A stretch of DNA of 64,000 nt, taken from contig CM035229.1 in NCBI GenBank assembly GCA_020226215.1, forward strand, positions 83,593,343 to 83,657,342, given 5' to 3'. A program made the position numbers and the translations under genes. The notes beneath the pieces are model-generated. The model searched no databases. It was not told the DNA's origin and saw only the letters and a program-made list of their open reading frames with translations. Positions 35,991 through 49,310 of the stretch are shown piece by piece (positions within the stretch are counted from its first letter, which is position 1; every line of letters starts with the position of its first letter). This DNA comes from Sindora glabra. Taxonomy: Eukaryota; Streptophyta; Magnoliopsida; Fabales; Fabaceae.

Positions 35991-38690
35991 ATTTCCAATC
36001 CCATATGTTGAAGTAAATTTAAAATTCACTAAAAACAAAGGAAAGAAAATCGAGATGAAAACATCTCCTGCTTGTGATTGTGGGAAGCCTTGCCAGTACT
36101 GGCGCATGCAGCCGGAAATTGTTGTCTGTAGGTTAGTCCATTTACTTGTGAAAGGTTAAAAAGGATAAAGTCAGTAATTTAATTTAATTATTAATATAAC
36201 GAGTCTAAGTTAAATCTTATTCAGGTTGTAAGATGAAAATTATGTTAAAACTAACCTTCATGTTCTCATACATTTCAAACTTTTCTATCCTTCTCTTTTT
36301 GTTTGTCCGATTCTGAGTATGTGAATGTAATTTACCATTAAATCATGAATAGAAGAACTCGCTATTTCTTCAGGCGTTGTGTTTATGATTGTCAACATCC
36401 TTGCGTTGTAATTTGAGATGCAAGATACTTCAACAAGAAGTAAAATTGAATTGTCAGTAAAGCGTTGATTTATTAGAAATCATGCTCACCATAGACAAAT
36501 TTTATTCATCAATGAATAAGAATTTGAATTTTAGAGAAATTCTTGTTAGGAGAAGAAAAGTCTGTTAATTTTTTAATTCTATAGAATAGTTATTCCACTC
36601 GGTAGTTTAAAAAAATAAAGGTAAAACTGAATCATCTTGCCGACAAGAACAATTTCATGTCTAAAACGGCTGCAAGCAAAGCTAACACCCACCAGCGCCA
36701 CTCAAAAATGATTGTACGAGTTCATGTTGCAATCAACTCCAGCAAGTTGGAGTTCCTGCATCTTGATTGTACGCGGTTTTTCCACTAACGACCAAATCAT
36801 ATGATTGTAGAAGTAAGCAAGTAGCAACAAGTAGAGCAGTAATTGAACTGTGTTTCCGCGTCGATGTTGACGTCAACCATCCAAGCAACAACCAGAATTC
36901 TGCCAGCTTATCATTCTTTCCTTCTTTCTGTTTGATAGGAAAGGACATATGCACATAATCCACCAAAATCAACACTTTAACCTCCCTAACAACTAATCAT
37001 TTGCATCAAACGAAATGCTAATCAATTAGTTGTCCTGCTTAAGATTCTTCATTTGTCTATTAAGAGCGTATATTTAATTTGTTAATTTCTCGCCCTGTTT
37101 TACCAACCGTTTGTAATCCATTTTATGTATTAGGAATCACTTTTAAAATCTTCAAACTTCTAAAAAAAATATATTATTTGAAAACAACCTCCTAAACTTC
37201 AACCCTTTTCCTAAAATTTTATTCATATTGAATTCTTAATATAAATAAATGGATTATTCTTCAATATATGTTATTGAAATTTTTACGAGACTTTTTCATA
37301 AAATTTGTGATATTTTATATAAAATTTACAATTGTTGTCATAATAACATAAGTTATGAATCGTAATTGTTTATATAAATATTGTAATTTTTTTTATAAAT
37401 CTTGTAATATGAATAGTAATGATTGCAAAATGAAAAACTTTCGGAGATTTATGAAAAAATTATAGAATTTTATAAAAAAAAATGAAAAAAATTACAAAGA
37501 TTATATCAGTACTCCTTATTTTGAGAATCGAGAAGATCCCAAATAAATTGGTTTGCATTGATCTAGAAAAGAGACCGGTAAGCTGCTTAACTCAAAAAAA
37601 ACCTAACGCATTAAGAAATAAGGAGGGGGAAAAAAAGGATGACCTGCTACTCAGACCAATTTAGCACTGCACATGGCAACTGGTAAACTTGAGAGGTCGA
37701 AGCAGAAACTTTGGTGTTCATGCGGAGATTTGATGGGAATATATTGCAAGCTAGCATTGGATAGCGACCAGATAACAGGCAAAGATTTGACATTTGCCAT
37801 CAAATGCAGATCATCCAAAATTGAATGCATGTGCTGATGTTAGAAGGTCCAAATGGGATTAAAATCGTAGAAATTTGTTGGTTCCATGTCTAATCATAAG
37901 TTTGGTGGTGTCCTTAAGTGACTATCTTATTTTTAGTAGCCTTTCCTCCATCCCACCCCATGTGCTCCCCAACAAGCTAATCTTGTATCTTTTAAAGCAC
38001 AAGATCCTCAAAATACAAAATAACACTACGAGCAGAGTTTTGAACCATGGTTTCTCATGCCAGCACAAGCCACAAAATTAGACAGCCTGGCCATATATTT
38101 CTTGTGGCCTTTTCTGGAAAAAATATTATACTTTAACGTGTGTAAAAAGCAAGTAGGTTATCATTTTTTACTGTTAATAATTTTCTTGATATTAAATTGA
38201 TTGATTCCTACTTTAAAGTAGGTAGAATTAATTAAATTGAGATTCTTCATATGTATAGTTGCAGATAACAACAAATAACAAATATTGAAAACAACAAATA
38301 ACAAAAAAAGTGTTAATAGAACTGTTTATGCTAAGAGGTTAATACAGAGTGCCTACCTAATTTCCTTAAACTATGCTTATGCCAGATGAGAAAATTATGT
38401 CTAAATATATATTATTCCGAATATGACAAACTTCAACATTAATAATATAGCAAGTCTAATTATAAGATATGCCAACAGATCACCCAACTATGGACCTCTG
38501 GCCAGAAAAGGACAAGGGACAAGCGACAAGGAACCATTTTCTTTCCTTCTCGACCGACAGGCCGCTTGCCTGAATAAATACAGTCACATTCAAAGAAACT
38601 TCATCAACCTCCTCAGCTCCACCTTCCTCCAACATTCCTAAGAGAAAACCACCAAACTACCTAGCTTCTTAAACCTTGTCTCAGTCCAAG
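35991..38690. other. Intergenic region upstream of the PADRE gene
   Basis: No gene is supported. 36050-36140 and 36640-36960 are less AT-rich but have only short open frames on both strands. The final 150 bases before the PADRE ATG hold a TATA-like gaataaatac near 38571 and a C/T-rich leader (ctcctcagctccaccttcctcc), consistent with its promoter and 5' UTR. Confidence 0.45.
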
Positions 38691-38692
38691 AA

Positions 38693-39184
38693 ATGGGTAA
38701 CGCTGCTTCTTGTGCACCTTCCATAGTAGCCAATGGGGTGATCAAGGTCTTATTCTCTGACGGAAGACTTGAGGCCTTCACAAAGCCAATCAAAGCTGCA
38801 GAACTCATGCTAGAATACCCTGGACAGTTTGTTTGTGAATCAAGCTTCCTCAAAGTGGGATACAGGATTCAAGGCCTATTAGCTGATGAAGAACTCGAAA
38901 GGCGAAAATTTTACTTTCTTTTGCCGATGGAGCTGCTATATTCAGTGCTAACCCATGAAGAAATGAGCTCTCTTAATTACAAGGCCTCCAGGGCAGTGAG
39001 GCATGGGAGTTTTAACAATTTGAGTAAGATCTTTCCTGTTTTTAGTGAGTTTTGTATGTTTCCTTCGGAGGCAAAAAGATTGGAAGGTGATGGTCAGGTG
39101 GTGAATGAGCCAGAGTCGGTTGAAAAGTACTCAAAGCAGAGATCTTGGAGACCAGCATTGGAGACAATTGATGAAACTTCATGA
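38693..39184 (+). CDS. PADRE-domain (DUF4228) protein, 163 aa, single exon
   Basis: A complete intronless gene. The protein opens MGNAASCAP, with Gly at position 2 and Ser at 6, a typical N-myristoylation context plus a Cys that could be palmitoylated, so membrane attachment is likely. The DUF4228/PADRE core follows: VIKVLFSDGRLEAFTKPIKAAELM, PGQFVCESS, then FYFLLPMELLYSVLTHEEM at about residues 73-92. The C-terminal part is polar and looks disordered, ending in YSKQRSWRPALETIDETS, a motif shared by this plant subgroup. PADRE genes are commonly induced by pathogens and abiotic stress, but biochemical function is not established. It is transcribed away from the DUF3007 gene. The only alternative start in frame would be downstream and would lose the MGN motif. 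Confidence 0.92.
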   Translation: MGNAASCAPSIVANGVIKVLFSDGRLEAFTKPIKAAELMLEYPGQFVCESSFLKVGYRIQGLLADEELERRKFYFLLPMELLYSVLTHEEMSSLNYKASRAVRHGSFNNLSKIFPVFSEFCMFPSEAKRLEGDGQVVNEPESVEKYSKQRSWRPALETIDETS

Positions 39185-40330
39185 ATTGAAGATCTTAAAT
39201 AAGATATTTTATTTTGTCTATACATATATTTTTTTCATGTTCCCTTGTTTCTTGTTTTTAGTAGAAATTCTAGGATTTTTTTTTTCCTTAAGCTCAAGCT
39301 TAGATTTAGACCCATATAAATTCCATCTTGAGTCTCTCTTATGATCAAGAAATGTGACTTGCACAAATGGTATATAATTTTAATGAAATACTTCTACTGC
39401 AAGTTATTCCCAATCTCCCAGACACCACCATATATCACTGTTCACTGATCAATGTTGAGGAGTTTTCCCTCAAAAGTTGCATAAATTGAATTTTCTGATT
39501 TCTGGTGTATTCCAGTAGATGGAAACAGTAACAGCAGTTGCAGCATTTTCTTTCTAAAACATGAAGGGGGAACCAAAATTGTACAGCATTCTTTTGGAGA
39601 ATACTAAAATGGGAGGCTAACATCAAAATAGAAAGGTTAGGAACACAGGAGGCAAACAGGCTTACAAGTCTTTCAGGACAAAACATTTTTGAGATGTAAG
39701 GCAAACAGGGCCGAGGTGTTGAATCATGGAGGCAGGAAATGGGTTACAGAGCACAGAGAAAATGCCACTTCCTTTTTTCTTGCAAATACGCCTGCCTTGT
39801 TGTTTTCTATGTTTCAGATTGGTTATGCGCTTCATTTAAGACATTATATTTAGATGGAATGAAAGGAAATGGGACACTGCTTTTACCGCAGAACTTTGAG
39901 CATTGATGACGTATTTGGATGAAATGGAAGGAAAAGATTGTGAATGAAAAGCTATTATTTTTCAAAAATTAATTCAAAAGAAAACAACTTTCGAGTTATG
40001 AGAAAAGGGGAAAAAAGAGAGAAGATAATGAAATAAAATAAAAGATAAGAGGTTGGATGGTTGAAAAATGATTTTTCTTTTCTTTGTTTAGATGTTTAAA
40101 ATTCTTCAAAATCTCTTAACTTGGAGTAACATAAAATAATTAGTAATGAATGATATTAATGAGAGAGTAAAACTTTTGGTTCTATTTCTTCATGATAAAA
40201 ACTCTAAAATAAAAAAAATTATGATGTAATTTTCTATTCCTTTTCTTTCTCTTGCATTCTCTCGTGCCAAACATAACATTAAAGTCCAAGTTCATGTAAT
40301 TGGGGTGCAAGAATATATTTATGAAATTTA
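39185..40330. other. 3' flank of the PADRE gene and intergenic DNA
   Basis: The first 200 bases are T-rich and fit a plant 3' UTR. An 89-codon minus-strand open frame at 39435-39704 is Cys/Leu-rich without recognisable similarity. From 39900 on the sequence is A-rich. No gene is supported. Confidence 0.45.
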
Positions 40331-40339
40331 CCTTTGATC

Positions 40340-40727
40340 TTAGCCTTCAATTGTAGTATAATTAGGAGGAAATAAAATAAATATAATTAATATTATTAGT
40401 ACAATAATCTATAAATACCTACCATCTAAAACACAAGATTTCTAATTTATATATTAAGGAATCCTTCCTTCAGCAATCTCTTAATTTCTGTGCAATACAT
40501 CTCATCGATAGAATAGAAAATCTAAGACTTAAGAGATGTGAAGTAAGGACCCCTTTATATATTATGCAATCCATGTTTTTGATTTTATCCATCATAGGAT
40601 CTAAATGCATTTATCAGTATTTGGCCAACTACCCATATGCTCATGTAAAATTGTCACATACATAAGGCTTAATTAACAATAATTCTTTCATTAATAAATT
40701 ATGTATAGTCCATAAAATATTAGCAAT
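40340..40727 (-). repeat. Probable 3' LTR of a decayed Ty1/copia element
   Basis: On the minus strand, downstream of the copia RNase H remnant, the purine-rich aagtgagagat is followed at about 40727 by tgctaatattttatggac. This is the layout of a polypurine tract and LTR start in copia elements. The far end is not clear; I placed it by the loss of less AT-rich sequence. Confidence 0.4.
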
Positions 40728-41135
40728 CTCTCACTTGGACTTATATAATTTATTAATAGTGGCCACTACGAGTATTAATGTTAATACAAAATAGTACTTT
40801 GAAATAATCCAATGAGATCATAAGTAATCTAGTAACATAAATGTTATATTCGAAGCGATATTAATATCACAACATACTAGACATCTACATCTCGTTAACC
40901 AACACTATCAATATATGTAGAATAAGATTTATATAACTTTATGTGACTATGTATAAGTTTGCGCACAATGAGTCCCGACATCCATGTAAGATGTCTAATA
41001 AATATGAGATAGAGTCTAAATGTCTCTATAAATATGTCATAATAAAAATGTACACAGATATGGCAACATAATACAAAATTTCATTAGTAAATCATAAATA
41101 ATGTCATATACATCAGCTCTCATTGACTTAAAGTA

Positions 41136-42440
41136 TTAAAAGACTTTATAAAAACCCATATAGGTTACATGTTCAATAAAGGTTTCTATTACTAAACCCT
41201 TAGTCAGTGGATCCGCGAGTATAGGATCCATAGAAATGTGCCCAATAATAGTAACATGCTCATGCACCTTCTCTCTTATATAATGATATTTCACATCAAA
41301 ATGCTTCAAACAAGCCAAACTTTTATCACTAAGAGAGAAGCTTGCAACAGCAGAGTTGTCATAAAAAATGGTCAAAGGCCTAACAATACTTTTTATATGA
41401 AATTCTGAGAGATAATCCCTTAACCATACAACTTAACAAAAAGTGTCATAATAGGCGATATACTCTGCTTCCATGGTGGAAGTTATAACAATTGACTACT
41501 TAACACTTTTCCATAACACAACACCTCCAGCTATTATGAAAATATACCCAAATGTAGACTTTAAATTATCTAGACAACCAGCAACATTTGAGTTTAAGTG
41601 ATTTGTAATACCCAGATCTTCTGATATTTTATAAGTCAACATGAAGTCTTTTGTAACTTGAAAGTATCTTAGAACTCTCTTCGTGATAGTCTAGTGTCTC
41701 TAACCTAGATTACTTAGGTATTTTCCAAGTATACCTACAACAAAAGCAATGTCAGGTCTTGTATATACCTAAGCATACATCAGACTACCCACAACTAATG
41801 CATATGAGACCTTTTTCATCTTCTCTTTTTCTCTATCTATATAAGGACATTAGGCTTTTATGAATATTTCATCCCTCTGAATAGGTGAAACAACTTAAGA
41901 ATAGGTGGACATATTGAATCTTTTCAGAATTTTTTTAATATAGGACTTCTAAGACAAGCTAAGAATACCTATCATGAAGTATCTCAATGCCCAAAACAAA
42001 AAAGCATTTTCTAGGTCTTTCATTTTAAAATGATGTGATAACAATTACTTTGCCTCAGTCAGCAAACTCAAGTCATTACTCACTAAGAGAATATCATCAA
42101 CATACAAGACCAAAATCACAAATTTACCAGTATTTTTCATCATATAAATACACTAGTCTACACTATTCTCCTTAAATCTGAGAAAAGTAATTGTCTCATG
42201 AAACTTAAGATATTATTGCCAAAAACCATATATAGATCTTCTTAATTTGCATACTAAGTATTCTTTACCTTTTTCTTAGAATCCGTTTGGCTACTGCATA
42301 TACATAGTTTTAGATAAATGATTGTTTAAGAATGTTATTTTCACATTCATCTGGTGCAGCTCTAGGTTAAAATGAGCAACAAGAGTTATAACAATTTTTA
42401 AAAAGTCCTTCATTAATACTAGTGACAAAGTCTCCTTATG
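41136..42440 (-). pseudogene. Ty1/copia reverse transcriptase and RNase H remnant
   Basis: Read on the minus strand, the frame shows copia polymerase landmarks in order: a degenerate CKLKKSLYGL-type region (about 42230), the reverse transcriptase core LYVDDILLVSND (about 42090), IKKILKRFNMS, YTRPDIAFVVGILGKY, then RNase H: MEAEYIAYYDT, DNSAVASFSLSDKS and the closing ADPLTKGL with FIEHVTYMGF. Several in-frame stops and at least one shift make it non-functional. The gag, protease and integrase parts are not seen upstream, where the sequence runs into a LINE in the other orientation. Confidence 0.85.
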
Positions 42441-45400
42441 ACATTAGTTGCTTAAGAAAAACAAAGAATGAATTAGTAATTTTTATATGTAAAGTTATTA
42501 ATTTAGTCTTAACCTTATTTTTTAAGATTATATTTAGGTAAGTATCTTGTATTGAAATTAGTAGTAGTGAGGTTAATTTAGGTACTTTTTCTATAGTAAT
42601 CATTATTAGAAATTTTGCACGATTACTGCTAGTGTTAAGGTAATTTTTAGTCAAGTAGTTAAATTAATTATGAATTCTATTAGGCTCTATGATAAATATG
42701 AGAATTAAAATGTAATATTCCTTAAACTAGGCTTTCATATTCTATTTTATTCTACTTTGATTTTATTTTTACTATTTTATTTGAATTATTTTTTAAAATC
42801 TTATTTTGCATTCTATTTTTGTTTATTAACTTTTAACCTGGACTCACCTTTATTATGTGTTTGACTAAGTTCAATAATTAATTTTTATGTAAACAACATA
42901 TATCACAAGGCATTCTTTAATTCTTCAATGAAAGTATTCTCTGTTCTTCTTTTAGCTAAACTAATTTAGTGTTAATATCTAAGGTGGAGGCTTCTAAGGA
43001 AGTTTCCTATTTCAGGCTTATAAGCTTTGTAACTTTTGTTACAAAATTATCTTAAAAATCTTGGCAAATAAGCTTAAACTAACCTTTCCTACTTGTATCT
43101 CTCAGATTCAAAATGCTTTAATTAAAGGGAGGTAAATCCAAGGTAACTTACTTATCACTTAAGAAGCCTTCCATTTTCTAAAAAATAATATGTATAGAAA
43201 AAAAAAGGTATATGGCTATCAAATTAGATATAAACAAAGCTTATGATAGGCTTGATTACAATTTCCTTAAAGTTATTTTGGTGAAGATGAGTTTTAACCT
43301 AATCTATGTTAATTGGGTTATGGTTTATATGAAATTAGTGCATTTAAAATTTTATTGGATAGGACAATAATTTCATTTTTTATCTTTCTCAAAGTCTTAC
43401 ACAAGGGAACCTTTTTTCCCTCTATTTATTTCTTATAGCCTTTAAGGTTTTTTATAAATTGATTCAAAAGGTTGAGTTTGATGGGATCTTAAGTGCTTTA
43501 AAAATGGCTTGTGATGCTCCTAGCATCTTATACTTACTTTTGCAAATAATTCTTTGATTTTCTTTAAAGCATCGAATGCAAATGCTAATGTTCTCTTAAA
43601 GTTATCAAAGGATTATAATTCTATTTTAAGGTAACAATTGAGCATTTATAAGTTCACTCTTTTTTTTAGTCTTAATGTCTTTCTTGATATGATCTACATT
43701 TTTTTCAAGAATTTTTAATATCAGAGCTATAGATAACCTAGGCAATTATTTGAGTATCCTTAAATTTTGGGGTAGGTAAAAAAAGTAAGCTTTAGCTTAC
43801 ATTCAAGACAAAATCTTCTAAAAGTTGTAAGGATGAAAAATGAATTTTTTATCTCAAGCCAAAAAAAGATCCTTATAAAATTTATTACAATGGCTATTCT
43901 TACTTAAACTATGTCTTGTTTCAAATTTCCTGCCTTAATTTGTGAGTAAATTGAGTCTCTTATGGCTCGATTTTGATGGGTTAGAGTAGACAAAGAAATG
44001 AGTATTCATTAGAAGCCTTAGGATTCAATTTCTGTTAGTAAAAAGAATGATGAGATAGGCTTTAGGAATCTTAACCTTTTTAAAAAGGCTTTTCTTGCTA
44101 AAACAAAAAATTTTGAAAATGTTAATGCCTTATAGGTTCAAATTATCAAAGCAAAGATATTTTCTATATGGTAATTTACTTTCTACTGCTAAAGGAAATA
44201 AAGCTTCTTAAGAATGGAGTAATCTACTTGAAGGATGCAATTTGTTGATCAAAGGTTCTTATAAGTAAGTTGGTGATAGTTATAGTATAAAATTATGAAA
44301 AAATCCTTGGATTCTTAAACTTTATAATAATAAATTAGCTTATCTTAGCCTCTGTGTGGAATCTAATTTTTCCTTAGTTATAGATTTGATTTTTAAAAAG
44401 AGGAGAGAATGGAATTTTAGGCTGATGAAATGCTAGTTGAATCCTTTACAAAAAGATGTAATGTTAATTTTAAATATATATACATATATATATATATATA
44501 TCTAAAAATCCGTAACCTAATTCACTCGTTAGGCTTTAAAATGCTAATGGAATTTATATAGTGAATTCTGGCTATCATTTCCTCATTTCCTAACAAGTTT
44601 TTCCTTTTTAAACATCTTCCTCTTCTTCCCACATCAATCATTCTAAGTTTTGGTCTAAAATTTGTAACATTGATATAGTAGCCAAGATTAAGCACTTTAT
44701 GTGGCATGCCTTATTTAATGGTCCACTAACTACTCATAATCTTTACATTATGAAATATGCATAATCATTTATGTGTAACATTTGTGATTCCATTGTTAAG
44801 GATAGGGGTGGGAAAAAATATCCAAACTACTCTAACTCAACTGAACTGAATCAAAAATTGGTAGGCTGGTACGAGTGAGTTTAGAAATTTGGGTGGATGC
44901 AGATAGTAAAATAAAGCAAGAAAATGCTATTGATCAGATTCAGGTTTTTGGTACTGCACTCGATGAAGATCAAACCTAACCAATTCGTGCTTGAGAATGA
45001 CATTGTTTGGCTTGCAATTTTTATCATAATTAGCTTCATTGCGGACACTCAAGCTATTCATAGTTTTGAACACACTTACCCCAATAGTTTAAAACTAGTG
45101 TTTTAGTAGAGCAACTCTTAATTTTAGCTATTTGTCACTATCATCTACATTGCCCTACCAATAAATTCTCCAAATCCATCCCTTTATTAGTAAATACAGC
45201 ATCCAGAAGGTTTGTTAAAGCTCTATTTAAAGGCTATGAAAGATTAGTAGTGGAAAATCTTTGCTCAAGGTAAGCCACACAAGTTCTTTAATTTTTTTCT
45301 ATTTACTTAAAAGCATTGTTCTAGTTAAGTTAACTAGTTTTTATGTTTAATTAGCTCTAGATGGGTTATTTTGCATGTTAGATTTTAAGGACATAATAGG

Positions 45401-45481
45401 ATATTATAGTTCAAACTTATCAAAAGGTTTAAAATGATTATTCTTAGTATTCAATGATGAACAACAATTGATATGTGTGTG

Positions 45482-47090
45482 TTAGGTTTCACACACATTA
45501 TGTAGTGCAGCAAAAGGTAGATTTTCAAAATTCATGTAATGTGAAACCTTTCACCAAATCAAGTGTAAAGACATAAATTAAGAATCAAAAGATTACCTTT
45601 TGAATTATAGATCCAAATCATGAGCACAATTAGGTGATGGTGCCTCTACAATATTCACACAGAGCGAATGGTGACTTCTCAACCTCTACGAATCTACTAG
45701 GATTCATCTCTCTTACTAAGAGGGAAGGATATTCTATGATTTTATAAGGTGTTTTGTGTAGTTTTTCTGGTGGTAAATTTTCTTATTTTTATGTATCTTT
45801 AATGACGCCCTCATGCCTCTTATATATAGCTAAAGGCATGCATCTTTCCTATTCATATTAGGAAAATCGCAACTAACCTGATCCTACTTAACCATTAAAA
45901 TCTTGTCTCTAATAAGATGAGAGTGAGAAGAGATAAGGCTTATTAATTAGTTATTTAATATTATTTAATATTAATAACTAAATATTATCAAATAATAATA
46001 TTATCTCATAATATAATTATCTAATATTAAATTATGTAATAATATGATATTACTTTAATATCAGATAATATCACATAATATAATAAAATATATATTACGT
46101 GGATAATATATATATATTACTTTGATAATAATATATATATATATATATAAAATAATAAGTTGAATTAATAAGTTTTTAGTCTAACAAAAAATTAATTAAT
46201 TACTGTCTCATTCTTATTTCTTTTGTGTGATTCTCTAGGTTTTTATTACATTAACAATGACCCATCATTAGACCGATAGTGAGCGATATCTAGCAATATT
46301 TTTTAATACTATGTAATACATTTCTGCCACTCAAGTAGTAAGAATGTCTGTGATTCGACATTTACCTAATGTGTAATCAATAATTTGCATCACAATCCCT
46401 TTTATAATAATATCCAAATCGAACTGGAAGCATAGAATGTGTCATCCTCGTCAATGCTTAATTTATATTTCTTAATATTAAGTAGACTTAAAATAAATGA
46501 TTAATATCACATATTAATCCATTTGAGCATGGCCATGCATTTCTAAGTCTCACTCAATTAAGGAGCTTAAGGATATCTCTCATTTATACAAGAGTAATAA
46601 AATTTCATCTACATTACTCACTTCCCTTTACATGATTTATGACACACCCAATCAATATCCTACACATCATCCTGATTAAATGTGACATAAGATGACATCA
46701 AAGTGAGTAACCCCTCATATAAGAAATTATAGTGATTTCAAGTTAAAAGATTATGTGCATTATGATCATATAAGAATAACTAATGATACATATCTATCCA
46801 TGCAATATTCTCATAATAGGTCAGTCCAGTACATCTGTTTAATAACAATGTACTCATATATTGACTTCATATCATATATCCATGATTCATAATTATCAAC
46901 CACCTATACATGATAGTTTTAATGTATTATTATTATCTTTTTTTGTAATAATATTCAACTATAGATATTTTAGAAATAGCAAAGCTATTTCAGGAACAAT
47001 CATTATATTTAAGTTATAATTTATGCAAAAAATAAAATAAAATTAAATATAATAATTGTATTACTAAAAAATAAAATATAATACATTAAG
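45482..47090 (+). repeat. Ty1/copia LTR, left arm of an inverted pair
   Basis: From about 45690 to 47090 this is the reverse complement of about 47880-49245, at around 80-90 percent identity by eye. For example attaatccatttgagcatg near 46523 pairs with catgctcaaatggattaat near 48461. The segment may begin at tgttaggtttcacacac (45482), a plausible LTR start, but 45482-45690 does not pair with the other arm. It stops abruptly at about 47090 against leader-like sequence. Confidence 0.7.
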
Positions 47091-47760
47091 GATGAGGTCA
47101 AGGGGCAACATTCTTGTGGGGTCTGCCCTCCGTCTGAAAAATTGACTACATCTAACATTTAGATTGCAATTCCTTTTGTCAACAATTGACACACCCCTTT
47201 TGTCAAACAATTTGACAATATTTAACATTCATATCACAATTCCAAAACAAGATTCATATATATGTAGAATTGATTACATGCTTAAACATGAAGTATATCA
47301 CATATACAAAACCCGATTTAAGGAATAAATCTGATTAATTCTGATTCATAACAGAACCTTTTTATATCAGAAAATAATTTTCATGTATTAAATCATGTAC
47401 ATGTAATTAATCCTATTAGTTTTGTTCAAAACAGAACCCAGAATCAATTATAAAAACTATATTCAAATTCAAATCAAAACCCAGAATTACACATGAAATA
47501 GATTAAATATGAACTAAAATTAATCACATTAAATTTACTTGAACCAAAAAATACATAATAAAATTCATACGATTAATCTCATTAATTCCTAATTAGAATT
47601 CATATTCGTATGACATACAAAATAATTCATCTATGCGTAATTCAATTCAACACAGATAACAGAAGATCTCATCTACATATGCACAATTTAGATTAACATA
47701 GAAAACATAGGAATTAGAAGATTTAATCTATGTATGCACAACCAGCTCTGATACAACTGA
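47091..47760 (-). other. Copia leader with primer-binding-site-like sequence
   Basis: On the minus strand, tgtatcagagctggttgtg (about 47736-47755) closely matches the tggtatcagagc primer-binding site that follows the 5' LTR in Ty1/copia elements, with one change. The roughly 640 bases after it (toward lower coordinates) look like an untranslated leader and have no long frame. This orients the right arm as a 5' LTR on the minus strand. Confidence 0.55.
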
Positions 47761-47764
47761 CTAA

Positions 47765-49310
47765 GCCTCTTGTGCAAAAAAAATAGGATAATCATACTAG
47801 GTCACTTGGTATTAGATACATGAGTGATTGACTCTAGTCTAAGTAGGAGATTATTAGTGTATGTCCTAGGAGTCAATCATAAGATGATTATAATAATGCA
47901 TAATGTATTATGTTTCATTTTTTAGCAATACAATTATTATATTTTATTTTATTTTATTTTTTTATGCAAATTATAAGTTAAATACAATAATTATCCCTAG
48001 AATAGCTTTATTATTCCTAAAATATCCATAATCGAATATTATTACAAAAAGGGATAACAATAATATATTGAGACTATCATGTATAGGTGACTGATAATTA
48101 TAAATCATGGATATATGATATCAAGTCAATATATGAGTACATTATTAGTGAACAGATGTATTGGATTGACCCACTGTGAGAATATTGCATGGATAGCTAT
48201 GTGTCATTAATTATTCTTATATGACCATAATGCACGTAGTCCTTTAACCTGAAGTCACTACAATTCCCTACATGAGGGATCACTCATTTTGATGCTGTCC
48301 TATGTCACCTTTAATCGAGATGACGTGTAGGGCATTAATTAGATGTGTCACAAATTATGCAGAAGGAAGTGAGTTATATAGATGGGATTATATTACTCCT
48401 GTATAAAGGAGAGATATCCTTAGGCCCTTTGATTGAGTGAGACTTAGAAATGTATGGTCATGCTCAAATGGATTAATATGTGATATTGATAATTTATTTT
48501 AAGTTTACTCAGTATCAAGAAATATAAATTGAACATTGACAAGAATAACACACTCTATGCCTCAAATTCGATTTATATATTATTACAAAAGAGATTATGA
48601 TGCAAAGCATTGATCACACATTAGGTGGATATTGAATCACAGACATTTTTACTACTTGAATGACAGTGATATATTGCTAGATATTGCTCACTATCTATGG
48701 TCCAATAATAGGTCATTATCAATGTAGTAAGAACTTACAAGATCATACAAAAGGAGTAAAAATGAGATAATAATTAATTAATTTTTAGTTAGACTAAAAA
48801 CTTATTAATTGGGTTTGTTATTTTACATATATATGTTATATATATAATCAAAGTAATAATATATATATTATCCATGTAATATTTTTTGATATTAAAGTAA
48901 TATCATATTATTATACAATTTAATATTAGATAATTATATTATAAGATAATATTATTAAATAACTAATGGATAAGCCCTATTTCTTTTTACTCTCACCATA
49001 TTAGAGATAAAGTATTAGTGGTTAAATAAGACTAGGTTAGTTGCAGTTTTCCTAATATAACTAGGAAAGATACATGCTTTTAGCTATATATAAGAGGCAT
49101 GAAGGCGTCATTAAAATACACAAAAAATAAGAAAATTTGCCACCAGAAAAATCATATAAAACACCTTACAAAATTATACAATATCCTTCCTTCTTCATGA
49201 GAAAGATGAATCCTAGCATATTTATGGAGGTTAAGAAGTCACCCTCCACTAGGCCAAGACATACACCAATAGTGTGTCCATTTTTTCTATTTTATACAAC
49301 ATGATATTCA
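47765..49310 (-). repeat. Ty1/copia LTR, right arm of the inverted pair
   Basis: It pairs with 45690-47090 in inverted orientation over about 47880-49245. It is followed on the minus strand by the primer-binding-like site near 47750. The outer limit is uncertain; tgttgtataaaatag on the minus strand near 49303 is a candidate LTR start. Confidence 0.65.

Noticed and set aside
41136..41375. Small standalone gene on the minus strand
   Set aside because: The 79-codon frame is the RNase H end of a Ty1/copia polymerase that continues upstream with stops, so it is annotated as part of that remnant.
44924..45106. 60-codon frame near the left end of the hAT-like insertion as a transposase piece
   Set aside because: No hAT dimerisation or BED zinc-finger motif is visible. 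It is hydrophobic and AT-driven.
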